A program made the translations under genes and the position numbers. From positions 154,440 to 218,439 of the forward strand of contig DIZL01000058.1 of NCBI GenBank assembly GCA_002429385.1: DNA of 64,000 bases, written 5' to 3'. Below are positions 1 through 8,069 of the stretch, in pieces. The notes under the pieces were generated by a model. That model did no database searches, was not told the origin of the DNA, and was given only the letters and a program-made list of their open reading frames with translations. The DNA comes from Prolixibacteraceae bacterium UBA6029. Its GTDB lineage: Bacteria > Bacteroidota > Bacteroidia > Bacteroidales > Prolixibacteraceae. Position 1 is the stretch's first letter, and every line of letters begins with the position of its first letter.

Positions 1-162
1 CGCGGAGAAGACAAATTCGGCAGAACCCATACTTGTTATTATCAGACCAAAGTTTCTTCAGCCATCCCAACTCAGGACGAAGCTGCTGAGAAACAAAAGA
101 AAGCTTCCAAAAAGAAATCAAAAAAGGAAACGGCTGGAGCAGAGGATGACCTTCCATTTTAG
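1..162 (+). CDS. C-terminal end of an SSB-like phage protein (partial)
   Basis: Frame 1 is open from the window edge to a TAG at 160-162, giving 53 residues. The tail is rich in Lys and Glu and ends in DDLPF, the acidic-tip motif by which bacterial and phage single-strand DNA-binding proteins (and some DUF3127-type Bacteroidota proteins) recruit partner enzymes. The upstream part reads GEDKFGRTHTCYYQTK, which I do not recognise. A phage ssDNA-binding or recombination accessory protein is the best inference; only the tip motif supports it. A strong terminator follows. Confidence 0.6.
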   Translation, partial: RGEDKFGRTHTCYYQTKVSSAIPTQDEAAEKQKKASKKKSKKETAGAEDDLPF

Positions 163-168
163 CAGAAA

Positions 169-202
169 ACACAAAAGAAAGTCGAAAGACTTTTTTTTGT
201 GT
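169..202 (+). terminator. Rho-independent terminator after the SSB-like gene
   Basis: A 15-bp stem with one G.T pair closes on a GAAA tetraloop (184-187), and the descending arm contains eight T residues (191-198). It starts 7 nt after the stop codon and separates the early-type gene from the late promoter at 256. Confidence 0.8.
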
Positions 203-255
203 CGTAAAATTCTTTCACACAACAATGAGGACAGTAATGACCCACTTACCGAACC

Positions 256-291
256 TGTCCTTTCTGCTATTTTTTCTGCTCACTTTCTTTA
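256..291 (+). promoter_or_regulatory. Phage-type promoter copy 1 (TGTCCTTTC-N19-TTTCTTTA)
   Basis: TGTCCTTTC at 256-264 is followed after exactly 19 bp by TTTCTTTA (284-291), the weakest -7 box of the seven copies but with the TTT core in register. Transcription would begin near 298, about 27 nt before the ATG at 325, and serve the packaging block. Confidence 0.55.
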
Positions 292-324
292 CAGAAAGTT
301 TCACAAACCTAAAATCAAAATGTG

Positions 325-1233
325 ATGAGTAGCGATAATAACGTGATGGAATATAACGAAAAACAAATAACAGTCCTTGAATGGATTGAATCAGGATGCG
401 ATTATCACCAGGGTTCAATGCTCTATGGTCAATTCGGAAAAAATAAATTTCTGCGAAAAGATTTTATCGGCAAGCAGCACAAATATGCAACCAAAATTAT
501 CTATGAATTGTGCAAATCAGTTAGTCTGGATTATGCGCGATTGCAGGCAGAAAAGCTTATTCCTGTTTTACAGGAAACATTCAAGGATCGCGAGCCGGAA
601 CAATCTTTTCAGTATCCTGACATTAATTTGCCCGATGGACAAATTAATCAAAGTGAGCCAAATGAAACCAATGCACCGGCGTCTGAGCCCCAAGAACCGG
701 GGATCGAAGACATGCCGGAGGCATTATTAGCTATAAACATTGGAGAATATCCACCAATCATCCGGAGGATAATTGCCGAATATGCAGAAACCTTTCAGGA
801 ACGCAGCAAAACTCACCGAATCCTTACCGAAATGCCACAAGGTAATAGCCAGGCATTGAAAACAAAACGCGCTGAAATATTTGACCTCGTCAAATCTTTC
901 ACCATTCGACTGGAGTATCTTTTTAAGATCCGGCAACAATTTGAACAAAACGGTGAGCTTCCTATTGAGGATGAAGTTTGGCCTAAACCCCAAGAATTGC
1001 AGGAAACCACTTTGACAGACGATCCGGAAGATTTGCGGAAAATGAAAAAGAATCAGCAAACAGCTAACACCAAAGATCAGAATATGCTCGACTATCAAAC
1101 TATGGTCAAATGTGATGAGAAAAAGACCATGCCAACAGGTCCCAAACGAACCCGGATTGAAAACCGGATTAAAGGCCGACTGAAATTCATTCAGGAAATC
1201 GATCTCAAATTAGTCAGCCTAAATGCTAACTAA
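325..1233 (+). CDS. Hypothetical phage protein, first gene of the packaging block
   Basis: The product is about 302 residues and I recognise no family. The N-terminal 60 residues are ordered and aromatic; the middle is Pro/Glu-rich and probably disordered (around residues 95-135); the C-terminal half is charged and helical, with a Lys/Arg-rich end. I prefer the ATG at 325 to the GTG directly before it; an ATG at 346 is also possible. It is preceded by phage-type promoter copy 1 and overlaps the next gene by 11 nt, so it is probably translated with the packaging genes. A DNA-binding accessory to packaging or replication is possible but not shown. Confidence 0.75.
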   Translation: MSSDNNVMEYNEKQITVLEWIESGCDYHQGSMLYGQFGKNKFLRKDFIGKQHKYATKIIYELCKSVSLDYARLQAEKLIPVLQETFKDREPEQSFQYPDINLPDGQINQSEPNETNAPASEPQEPGIEDMPEALLAINIGEYPPIIRRIIAEYAETFQERSKTHRILTEMPQGNSQALKTKRAEIFDLVKSFTIRLEYLFKIRQQFEQNGELPIEDEVWPKPQELQETTLTDDPEDLRKMKKNQQTANTKDQNMLDYQTMVKCDEKKTMPTGPKRTRIENRIKGRLKFIQEIDLKLVSLNAN

Positions 1234-1828
1234 TTCGATCCAAAGCATTATCCCTGAATTGACGGCAGAGAATAATCCCCAGGGAGAAACCGGCAAACAG
1301 CAACCTGTCAGCCTGACATCTGGTAATGAAAGAGCCTCAGTCTTTGTCGCTGAAGCTGACAAAAGCCTCACAAAAGCCATTGGCCAACTGCAAAATGGGT
1401 TAACCACCCATTTTTACAGCTGGGGAAATTTCAATTTGATTCGCCTGATGATGTATATCTTGAAACAAACCGGCCCTGCCCATGCTTTTATGACTTCCTA
1501 TTCATTCAGTCAAAAAAGTATCGAACAGCTTAACCTGAAATTGTCGCAGAAACAACTGCTCTCCTTTCGGGTGATCGTTGACAACCGGGTGAAAACCATG
1601 AGCCCTATTCCGTTTCAAATGCTAATGAACAGCTTTGATTATCGTTGCACTTCCATTCATGCCAAAATAGCATTGGTCTGGAACGCGGATTGGAAAATTA
1701 CCATTCTGACCAGTCAGAATGCAACCGACAATCCCAAGATGGAAAGAGGAACGATATTTACCGATGAATCAGTTTTTGAATTCGATTTAAAAACCCTTGA
1801 AAATGAATTTCTCGCAGGATCAGCTTAA
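1223..1828 (+). CDS. Phospholipase D-like (single HKD-type motif) phage protein
   Basis: The 201-residue product has an N-terminal variable stretch and then a PLD-like fold. The C-terminal third contains HAKIALVW followed about 17 residues later by TSQNATDNPKMERG, which matches the His-x-Lys ... Asn arrangement of HKD enzymes, although the usual downstream Asp is not obvious. Family members are nucleases or phosphodiesterases and normally pair two HKD motifs by dimerisation. It overlaps its neighbours on both sides (11 nt upstream, 26 nt downstream), which ties it to the packaging operon. A nuclease role in DNA processing is inferred; substrate unknown. Confidence 0.7.
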   Translation: MLTNSIQSIIPELTAENNPQGETGKQQPVSLTSGNERASVFVAEADKSLTKAIGQLQNGLTTHFYSWGNFNLIRLMMYILKQTGPAHAFMTSYSFSQKSIEQLNLKLSQKQLLSFRVIVDNRVKTMSPIPFQMLMNSFDYRCTSIHAKIALVWNADWKITILTSQNATDNPKMERGTIFTDESVFEFDLKTLENEFLAGSA

Positions 1829-2084
1829 AGAAATTGAAGACATGGCCGGACTGTTCTTTGGCACTGGAGATATTGCCATTAACCTGGAACTAAACGAGGA
1901 AGAAACCGAAGCTTTCGGATTTCAGATTGACAGTAAGAATACTGATTTTCCAGAAGTGGCAGCCTACCTTAGAGGAAGGCTTACAGCCGAGATTGTGATG
2001 CGTAAAGCCATTAAACAGTCCGCACAAAATGGCAGCAGTCCATCGCAGCTGCAAATGCTTAACTTTTTAAAAGATTCCAAATGA
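1803..2084 (+). CDS. Small helical protein, possible terminase small subunit
   Basis: The product is 93 residues counted from the ATG at 1803; a TTG two codons earlier is less likely. It is acidic and helical (FSQDQLKEIEDMAGLFFGTG), with a pattern resembling the helix-turn-helix region of terminase small subunits, and lies just upstream of the large terminase with one gene between. It overlaps the PLD-like gene by 26 nt and the next gene by 4 nt (ATGA), so translation is probably coupled. The small-terminase assignment rests on size, position and pattern, not a clear signature. Confidence 0.65.
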   Translation: MNFSQDQLKEIEDMAGLFFGTGDIAINLELNEEETEAFGFQIDSKNTDFPEVAAYLRGRLTAEIVMRKAIKQSAQNGSSPSQLQMLNFLKDSK

Positions 2085-2674
2085 GCCGAAAAGCATTAGA
2101 GGATATGAAATACGAAACCATCAAGGCGCACATGCTTGATCCGGATCATTCACCGCTACCTCCTGACCTGAGTCATCTTCTTGAGCGTATTGTTTCGCTT
2201 TCGAAAATCCTGGATAAAAATCCAATGCAAAAGCAGGCCATTGCCCTGCACCGGATTAAATACCCGGATATTGTGACTTCGGTCGCTTATGAGGACATGC
2301 GATTGTGCCTGAAACTTTTTAACACGCTCCATACGTTTGATTTTGATTTCTGGCAAACCTGGCTTATCAATGATATTATCGGCAACATTATTGAGAGTCG
2401 CAAAGGTAACACGGATAAGGACCGACGTGTAATCTCCATGGAACATACCAATCTGCTGAAAGCAATTGGAAATAAACCTGAGAACCTGGAAGATCCCAAA
2501 CGAACTGAAAAACATCAGTTCTATATCCTGATTCAGAACAACAACCAGCAGATCAAACTTGATCTGGACAGTCTGCAGAACCTGCCGACTGCTGCGATCC
2601 GCGAACTCAACAGGCTTATTTATGGTGGAAACGAAATCACTGATGCCGATGCCGAGCAAATAATGAACTCCTGA
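2081..2674 (+). CDS. Hypothetical phage protein upstream of terminase
   Basis: The 197-residue product is helical and I recognise no domain. It contains a cluster of hydrophobic and aromatic residues around 75-100 (TFDFDFWQTWLINDIIG) and an acidic C-terminus. The start overlaps the previous stop as ATGA and the stop is 3 nt before the terminase ATG, so it sits inside a tightly packed packaging operon. It could be the real small terminase or a packaging cofactor. Confidence 0.7.
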   Translation: MSRKALEDMKYETIKAHMLDPDHSPLPPDLSHLLERIVSLSKILDKNPMQKQAIALHRIKYPDIVTSVAYEDMRLCLKLFNTLHTFDFDFWQTWLINDIIGNIIESRKGNTDKDRRVISMEHTNLLKAIGNKPENLEDPKRTEKHQFYILIQNNNQQIKLDLDSLQNLPTAAIRELNRLIYGGNEITDADAEQIMNS

Positions 2675-2677
2675 AAC

Positions 2678-4384
2678 ATGATCACAGAACTAATTGACCT
2701 GAATAACCCTCAGAAAATTTCAGTTGTCAACAACGCTCAAAGCGAAGTTGACATTCAAGGACGTGGTACCGGGAAATCGTACGTGATCGGCTGGGAAATC
2801 AATGAGATCGTCCGACGAATGCCGCGATCAATTACATCGATCACTGGCCGCACTTATGGACAGATTTATACCCGAACACTTCCTTCAACTATTAAATTCC
2901 TTGAGAAGATAGGTTACGAAAAGGATAAGGATTTTAAGATCGGTGGAAAACCTCCGGAAACATTCCTTTCCCCTTATGAGCCCGTCACCAAATTCGATAA
3001 TTACATCTCATTTGCCAACGGAACAGGGTTTCTTATGCTTTCACAGGAAAGGGCCGGTTCGAGCCGAGGCCCGAACCTTGATCGTGAAATTGTGGACGAA
3101 GCACTAACCTTGAATAAAGCAAGGTATGACGAAGAAGTGTCACCGGCCAATCGAGGGAACGAGGAACACTTTGGGTTTCGCTCCGGTAAACGAATTCGTC
3201 AACACCATGGATTTCGGTATGTATCATCCATGCCTTATACCAGGGAACAAATGTGGCTACTTCGATATGGTGATTATTATATGGACGAAGCCGGTATTCC
3301 TATTTTTGATATCTGGAACCGGATTGTCAAACTTCAGATACAAGTGATCGAAGCCTATAAAGCAGGGGATAAACGTTTGTTTAAGGATATCTGGAATGAA
3401 ACGGTCCGGTTGAAGAAGCAAATTGCTCCATTCGCTTCTAAACAGGGTATTCTCTTTACCCTTGCCAACGCTTTCGATAATGTGGAGAACTTAGGGATGT
3501 CATACATCGTTCGCGAATACGATAAGCAAAACCTGATGACTTTCATGATCGAGATCCTGAACTGGATCATTGATAAAGTGGAGGACTGTTATTATCCATT
3601 AGACAGCCAGAAACATATTTATTACGATGCCTACAACGATGATTTCATCCGGGGATTGGCAGAGAATAGCAACTGGGATGCGGATCAGCTCTCAACGCCT
3701 GACAGTCGTTTCGACCTGGACTGCGATCCTAACCGGCCTTTGGAAATAGTTCCGGATTGGGGAGCGAAGATCAACCTCTTTTCTGTTGGTCAGGAACGGA
3801 ACTTCAACTTTGTGACCAAGATGATTGAACCGGTGGATTGCGTGATTAATGAATTCTTCATTAAACCGCAAACGGCCAAAAGCGTTCCGGTGGATGATCT
3901 GGTTGATCTGTTCTGCGATTATTACAAGGAGCATCCCTGTCGGGATCTGTTTTACTTCCGTGATCGGTACGGTGATCACCGCCAGCCAAATGTGAAGAAC
4001 TCGAAACCATACAATGAACAGGCCATCGAACGGCTTGAAAAACGAGGATGGAGAGTATTTGCGAAAGTTCATAAGGGTATGGAACCGCCACAACATGATA
4101 AATATTTACTATGGCTCAATGTTTTGAAAGGCAATGATCCTAGGTACCCAAAATTTATTATCAATGGACGGAACTGTAAGTTCACCATCATTTCAATGAA
4201 CAATACCAGGGTAATTGAAAAGGAAGGAAAATTTGCAAAGGATAAAACATCGGAACGAAAGGATACCATTCTGCCAGAGGAAGCTACCCACTTTGGAGAT
4301 GCTGTGGATAAGCGGTTCTGGACCAAATATGGAACGATCCTTTACAAAGCAGGAGGCTCAACGTTTGTGAGCCCGAGGATATAA
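2678..4384 (+). CDS. terL: Phage terminase large subunit
   Basis: This is the ATP-driven motor and nuclease that cuts concatemeric phage DNA and pumps it through the portal. The 568-residue protein has a Walker A motif GRGTGKS at residues 28-34 and a Walker B motif REIVDEA with acidic residues 140-141. The C-terminal half shows the expected RNase H-like nuclease layout, with an Asp-containing strand (IVPDWGAKINLF) and a later Asp/Arg region (YFRDRYGDH). Length is normal for large terminases. Unusually, the portal is not the next structural gene: about 13 kb of small and cargo genes lie between. Confidence 0.9.
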   Translation: MITELIDLNNPQKISVVNNAQSEVDIQGRGTGKSYVIGWEINEIVRRMPRSITSITGRTYGQIYTRTLPSTIKFLEKIGYEKDKDFKIGGKPPETFLSPYEPVTKFDNYISFANGTGFLMLSQERAGSSRGPNLDREIVDEALTLNKARYDEEVSPANRGNEEHFGFRSGKRIRQHHGFRYVSSMPYTREQMWLLRYGDYYMDEAGIPIFDIWNRIVKLQIQVIEAYKAGDKRLFKDIWNETVRLKKQIAPFASKQGILFTLANAFDNVENLGMSYIVREYDKQNLMTFMIEILNWIIDKVEDCYYPLDSQKHIYYDAYNDDFIRGLAENSNWDADQLSTPDSRFDLDCDPNRPLEIVPDWGAKINLFSVGQERNFNFVTKMIEPVDCVINEFFIKPQTAKSVPVDDLVDLFCDYYKEHPCRDLFYFRDRYGDHRQPNVKNSKPYNEQAIERLEKRGWRVFAKVHKGMEPPQHDKYLLWLNVLKGNDPRYPKFIINGRNCKFTIISMNNTRVIEKEGKFAKDKTSERKDTILPEEATHFGDAVDKRFWTKYGTILYKAGGSTFVSPRI

Positions 4385-4523
4385 TTTACATTATTAGATT
4401 TTTGGGATGTGAAAGAATGCTGGCGGCATCTTGATTGTTGACAATCTGGTCTGGTCTTGCATCGGATACAATAGACTTTTGATCCATATAAAAACAAGGA
4501 AAATTTAGTTTAAATTTGATATC

Positions 4524-4751
4524 ATGATAGCAGAACCAACGTGCTTTAAAAAAAGATGTATCCATTATCTGGGAATACTTCAACCAAATAATGATGAGTC
4601 AATCGAATTGCCATACTGCAAAATATATCCCGAAGGTATTTCTGCCGATATTGCATACGGAAACAATAGATGTGATAAATTAAGAACTCCAGAACCTGAC
4701 CCAGAATGGGATGAGGATTGGGGTGAAAATCCTTTTGATCTCAAACCATAG
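4524..4751 (+). CDS. Small cysteine-containing protein, likely metal-binding
   Basis: The 75-residue product contains CFKKRCIHYLGI near the N-terminus, a central YCKIYPEGI, and a later Cys, giving four Cys plus His. The layout resembles short zinc-binding proteins of the pattern C-x-H-Y-x-G-I ... C-x-x-x-P-x-G-I-P found beside mobile and defence genes. The C-terminus is acidic and Pro/Trp-rich. A 139-bp gap separates it from terL, with a TTGAC at about 4437 that could be a host-type -33 box. Function unknown. Confidence 0.6.
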   Translation: MIAEPTCFKKRCIHYLGILQPNNDESIELPYCKIYPEGISADIAYGNNRCDKLRTPEPDPEWDEDWGENPFDLKP

Positions 4752-4762
4752 GTGGACAAACT

Positions 4763-5041
4763 ATGAAAAAAGTAACCGAATTGGAACACAATAACCAGGA
4801 GGAGTCAAAAATTGATGAATTCAGTAATGAAATGAATGGTATCAGTAAAGAATTGAATAGTATCAATAATGAAATGAATGGTATCAATAAAGAAATGAAT
4901 AGTATCAGCAACGAATTAGATGAGTCTGGTATTAATATGAATATAATCGGTATTAACATGAATAAAATCGCTACTGAACTGAATAATATAGAGATTAAAC
5001 TAAATGAAATCAGAAGTAAACTAAATGATTTCCAAATATAA
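4763..5041 (+). CDS. Near-perfect heptad-repeat coiled-coil protein
   Basis: The 92-residue product is built from about ten seven-residue units of the form (E/N/K)-(M/L)-N-x-I-x-x, which puts Met/Leu and Ile at the a and d positions of one continuous coiled coil with Asn at a fixed third position. The repeats are visible in DNA as degenerate 21-bp units. No other domain exists, so it is probably a trimeric or dimeric rod or an oligomeric decoy. It starts 11 nt after the previous gene. Asn-rich, Met-rich heptads are unusual for a globular protein. Confidence 0.65.
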   Translation: MKKVTELEHNNQEESKIDEFSNEMNGISKELNSINNEMNGINKEMNSISNELDESGINMNIIGINMNKIATELNNIEIKLNEIRSKLNDFQI

Positions 5042-5494
5042 AGCAAAACTAAGACCAAAGATATTATTCAACCGCCGTCCGAGGGGATAAAGGGGAATCA
5101 CTCCCCCTATGAGCAATAAATTTATACGGACATTTTCACATGATAATATATTTCTGATTCGGCTATTACTATTTCCCGACAACTCTAATGAGTTTCTAAA
5201 CTCAAAATTCTTTGGTGTTCGGAGCACCACGATAAACCATTTCAAAAAGATCAGCTGATTCCCAAACGGCAAGGTCCCTAGTTCCTTCGCGGCTGATTGT
5301 GTAAAAGCCCCTTCATACTTGTTTTTATTAAAATCCACACAAAGAAACAGTTGAATTTGTCGGCTAAGGACTACGTCTAAACAAAAATTTTCCCGGTATT
5401 TTTCTCCCATTCTGTCCTAAAAATCTTCCAGTTGCTTTTTGTTTACCGAAAAATTCAACAGTAAAAAGTGCATGAATTTTTTAAAAACTATCGT
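5042..5494. other. Intergenic region without recognised gene
   Basis: About 450 bp with no convincing coding frame. A hairpin with GGGG/CCCC arms (about 5091-5106) is present. A minus-strand frame at 5021-5410 is open for 129 codons, but its translation resembles no protein family and it has no recognisable promoter, so I did not call it. Confidence 0.4.
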
Positions 5495-5665
5495 ATGAAA
5501 ACTTACACTTTAAAATCAGCTGCAAAGAATCAGGAAACTAACACAGTTTGGGATGCATTCGTTGAATATCTGGAAACAGTTTATTTCGAGGGTGCTGCCG
5601 AAGAGCTTGACAAAGAATTGGTTGAGTTCGAATACAGTTCCTATAAGAGTTGTTACGAAAGATAA
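5495..5665 (+). CDS. Small acidic hypothetical protein
   Basis: Starting at the ATG at 5495 (MKTYTLKSAAKNQETN) the product is 56 residues; an in-frame ATG at 5468 would add nine. It is acidic with a short helical centre and ends SCYER. No family recognised. The small size and neighbouring terminator-like hairpin make it a plausible phage accessory gene, but coding evidence is limited to frame and composition. Confidence 0.45.
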   Translation: MKTYTLKSAAKNQETNTVWDAFVEYLETVYFEGAAEELDKELVEFEYSSYKSCYER

Positions 5666-5680
5666 TCGTAATAGCTTCTA

Positions 5681-5712
5681 ATCAGGAGAAAGGCTAAAGT
5701 CTTTTTCCTGAT
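5681..5712 (+). terminator. Possible terminator hairpin
   Basis: ATCAGGA (5681-5687) pairs with TCCTGAT (5706-5712), and a T5 tract sits in the descending side, 16 nt after the small gene's stop. There is no long T tail after the stem, so strength is uncertain. Confidence 0.4.
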
Positions 5713-5714
5713 CA

Positions 5715-6796
5715 GCGTTTACTCATGTCACAAAAAGAAAGAGACCCGAAACAACATTAAGAACCCATGCGATTGCAGACTGTCCGACTCACTCATTTCA
5801 AACGCACGTTATTCCCGCTATCCTGATAAAGGATAGCTGCACTCCGCGCTAATTCATTTGTTCACCAAACTATCTTCATCGCCACGCGCCTAAGTTCTGT
5901 ATTAACTCCATGAATCCGTTAACACAGAACACAGGCCTTGCCATCTCCCAGGACTGACAAACTCAAAGAAGATCTGATTCATTTCTCTCACCCGATTTAC
6001 CAATCCATTCATTCATTTCACTTCATTATCATTCCGATCATTCTTTTCATGTTCATGGCAAATTTATTCGATCATTTATCAAACAAACCCCAATCAAATA
6101 GCACATCCTTCGGATCAGCTATCTGATTCAATATGGAATCAACACATCAGCTTTCTGCTAAATTTTGTTTTCTCTCCTTCCATACGATCAAAAAAATTTA
6201 ACATTCATCCTGAAGAGTTGATATGCGTTTATTGTGCTTCGCAACAAGGACTCCATTGGTTTATGGACCAGCATTAGGACGGAATTGCATAGGTAAGGAC
6301 TGATTCTGACATTCACTGTGGTGGCTATTGTGTGGCTCTGTGTTGGCTGCTAATTGGCAGAATAGAGCGTACTAACTGGCAGAAAGGTTGCTGTCAATTG
6401 GCTGAATAGTGGCTACTGTGTGGCTGTGTGGAGCGTCATATATCCGCATTTTCTGCCTTTTTTTCTGCCTGAAAGCATAGGGCATGCTCGGGTGTATCAA
6501 TACAGAATCAAATCCGAAAAAGGATTTGATTCTGTTGTTGCTTTATTTTCAGGTCTTTGGATGAAAATAATCCGGAAATATTATTTTTCATTTGGAGTGC
6601 CACAACTTTTTTCTTCATAGAAAAAAGTTGACAAAAAAGAACTTGCGCCATCCGTTCTTCAAACGACTGAAAAATTCAGGAACCCGCTACGCGCCTAAAT
6701 TTTTGGAGCGCTTTCTTTTATCTGGATTTTGAAGACATCAGAGAAAAGAAACAAAAGAGAATGCAGAAAATTTACGCTTCAAGAGGTTACAGAATT
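5715..6796. other. 1.1-kb gene-free stretch with unusual composition
   Basis: No credible protein is encoded here. From about 5870 to 6190 the + strand is strikingly poor in G and rich in C/T/A, unlike the flanking DNA. From about 6315 to 6430 there is a run of TGGC-based short repeats (TGTGGCT, TTGGCTG and similar). A perfect palindrome follows at 6603-6630. Short open frames (62 and 66 codons) look accidental. Confidence 0.5.
6603..6630. repeat. Perfect palindrome in gene-free region
   Basis: CAACTTTTTTC (6603-6613) and GAAAAAAGTTG (6620-6630) are exact inverted copies around a 6-nt loop. The following DNA (to about 6720) contains more inverted A/T-rich pieces around CCCGCTACGCGCC. It resembles palindromic intergenic repeats common in Bacteroidota and could act as a bidirectional terminator. 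Confidence 0.5.
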
Positions 6797-7039
6797 CAGA
6801 GTGGGTTCTCTCTCCTACAATTTGCCGCAAAGTTATTTACGCATCCCGGAAAAGTCAAGGCTTGGGTTTTCCAGAACTAAGTTACCTAAACAACGCCAAA
6901 GGCGCTAGTTCAGTTTTTCATGCCTCAAAACTGACATTCGGCCGTTGACTAGAATCCGGTCTGCTCAATGGGCGTTTGGCTCAAAATTAACAGGCGAGCC
7001 AGATGCCTATAAAAATCTACAGGGCAGTAGTGAAATCAA
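6797..7039 (+). promoter_or_regulatory. Repeated structured leader RNA with promoter, copy A
   Basis: Promoter-like sequence GAGTGGGT then TCTCTC and a CAATTTG -7 region (to 6824) precede the leader. Stem P1: CCGG 6846-6849 with 6956-6959, and GTCAA 6854-6858 with TTGAC 6945-6949, enclosing a long variable arm. Stem P2: CTGCTC 6961-6966 can pair with GGGCAG 7022-7027. Stem P3: GGCTC 6978-6982 with GAGCC 6996-7000. GGGCAG ends exactly 12 nt before the J-domain gene's ATG. Copies B, C and D share this organisation. Confidence 0.8.
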
Positions 7040-7525
7040 ATGAAATTTTTCGAGGGTATTAATACGTTAGATGAATTACGCAAGGAATACCGCCGCCTTG
7101 CTTTCTTGTATCATCCGGACAAAGGTGGTGAAACGGCAATCATGCAAGTTATAAATGATCAGTACGACCGGTTGTCGAAAAAGCTGATTAATTCCAACGA
7201 AACTTTTTCCGAAGGGAGAAAAGAGTATGAACAGCAGGTTTCAGAAGAAATGCGACAAAGGTTGGACCGGATTATTGGATTGCCAGGAATTATAATTGAA
7301 TTAATTGGCTCCTGGATCTGGATTACAGGTAATACTTTTCCGATAAGGGAAACATTAAAGGGTGAAGGGTATAAATTCTCTCATCCAAAAGTTGCCTGGT
7401 ATTGGCACAAAGGAGAATATTTCAAAAAGTCCGGCAAACTGATGTCCATGGACGAAATGCGTGATGCCTGGGGTTCCGAAAAGGTGGAATCCAGATATGC
7501 TAATCAAAATAATTTCATTCACTAA
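7040..7525 (+). CDS. J-domain protein of mobile-element type
   Basis: The 161-residue protein begins with a J-domain: helix II, the loop motif HPD at residues 25-27 (YHPDKGG) and helix III. J-domains stimulate Hsp70 (DnaK) ATPase, so it may recruit the host chaperone. The C-terminal part contains ELIGSWIWITGNT and a WYWHKGEY segment, a pattern I associate with J-domain proteins on Bacteroidota plasmids and prophages, where it may bind nucleic acid. The start is fixed by the leader element, which ends 12 nt before it. It shares a transcription unit with the 50-residue protein downstream. Helix I is short or divergent. Confidence 0.8.
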   Translation: MKFFEGINTLDELRKEYRRLAFLYHPDKGGETAIMQVINDQYDRLSKKLINSNETFSEGRKEYEQQVSEEMRQRLDRIIGLPGIIIELIGSWIWITGNTFPIRETLKGEGYKFSHPKVAWYWHKGEYFKKSGKLMSMDEMRDAWGSEKVESRYANQNNFIH

Positions 7526-7536
7526 AACTTATAACT

Positions 7537-7689
7537 ATGTTTTCAAATTCAAATTGTTGCCGTCCGGATGGTGATTGTTCAGTGTGTTCCGCATATCACG
7601 AAGATGAAGATTTTTGCGGACAGGATGATGAACTTGGATATAACGGTGAAGTTTACGACGGGTATTCAGATGCTGATCCGGGTTTATAA
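7537..7689 (+). CDS. 50-residue acidic Cys-containing protein
   Basis: An ATG at 7537 opens a 50-codon frame ending TAA at 7689, starting 11 nt after the J-domain gene. The product (MFSNSNCCRPDGDCSVC start) has five Cys in the first 28 residues and an acidic, Gly/Tyr/Asp-rich tail. The Cys pattern CC-x5-C-x2-C-x9-C suggests metal binding. It lies between the J-domain gene and a clean terminator, in the same cassette. Function unknown. Confidence 0.55.
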   Translation: MFSNSNCCRPDGDCSVCSAYHEDEDFCGQDDELGYNGEVYDGYSDADPGL

Positions 7690-7692
7690 AGG

Positions 7693-7713
7693 AAAGTGGC
7701 TTCGCCACTTTTT
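7693..7713 (+). terminator. Terminator of leader cassette A
   Basis: AAAGTGG (7693-7699) pairs with CCACTTT (7705-7711) around CTTCG, followed by T residues and then TCGCT at 7716-7720. The same hairpin type plus TCGCT closes cassettes B, C and D. Confidence 0.8.
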
Positions 7714-7755
7714 AGTCGCTAACTATAGAAATTTAAAATTCAGAGTAAATCGTTG

Positions 7756-7810
7756 TTGTTTTTTTGATTTTTGGAACTATATTTGTGAACCGATTTGGTA
7801 CACAAATATA
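7756..7810 (+). promoter_or_regulatory. Toxin-antitoxin promoter with palindromic operator
   Basis: TTG (7756-7758) and TATATTTG (7778-7785) are 19 bp apart, a canonical Bacteroidota promoter. The -7 box is part of an exact inverted repeat: TATATTTGTG (7778-7787) and CACAAATATA (7801-7810) with a 13-bp spacer. The antitoxin ATG follows at 7818. Phd/YefM antitoxins bind such palindromes, so autorepression by the antitoxin or complex is the natural inference. Confidence 0.7.
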
Positions 7811-7817
7811 ATAAATC

Positions 7818-8069
7818 ATGTTAATAATTAGCAGCAGGGAATTTCGCGAAAAACAGAAAATGTATCTTGATCTTGTGGATCAAAAAGAACAGGTGATTGT
7901 ACAACGAGGCAAAAACAAAGCCTACACCTTAACTCCGATTACCGAGGCCGACCGTTTCTTGGCCAATCCAGAAGTGAAGGCTCGTATCCTGCATTCGCTC
8001 GAACAGGCAAAAAAAGGCAATCTGACTACTTTAGCAAAAGAGGATATTAACAGCTTTCTGGGAGTATGA
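7818..8069 (+). CDS. Phd/YefM-family antitoxin
   Basis: The 83-residue protein has the Phd/YefM N-terminal DNA-binding fold (MLIISSREFREKQKMYLDLV), a central QVIVQRGKNKAYTLTPI strand pair, and an extended C-terminus that would wrap the toxin. It neutralises the toxin encoded by the overlapping downstream gene (ATGA at 8066-8069) and probably represses the operon through the palindrome overlapping the -7 box. The pair sits at the left edge of the restriction and defence cargo and may stabilise it. Confidence 0.85.
   Translation: MLIISSREFREKQKMYLDLVDQKEQVIVQRGKNKAYTLTPITEADRFLANPEVKARILHSLEQAKKGNLTTLAKEDINSFLGV

Noticed and set aside
225..335. Short frame MRTVMTHLPNLSFLLFFLL... across promoter copy 1
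   Set aside because: It contains the promoter boxes themselves and would be upstream of the predicted transcription start.
5021..5410. Minus-strand open frame of 129 codons
   Set aside because: The translation is hydrophobic without protein-like pattern, no promoter or neighbour supports it, and the opposite strand shows no conservation argument either way.
6797..7039. Leader considered as hammerhead or HDV-like ribozyme
   Set aside because: The CUGANGA and GAAA core of hammerheads is absent and I could not thread the HDV double pseudoknot.
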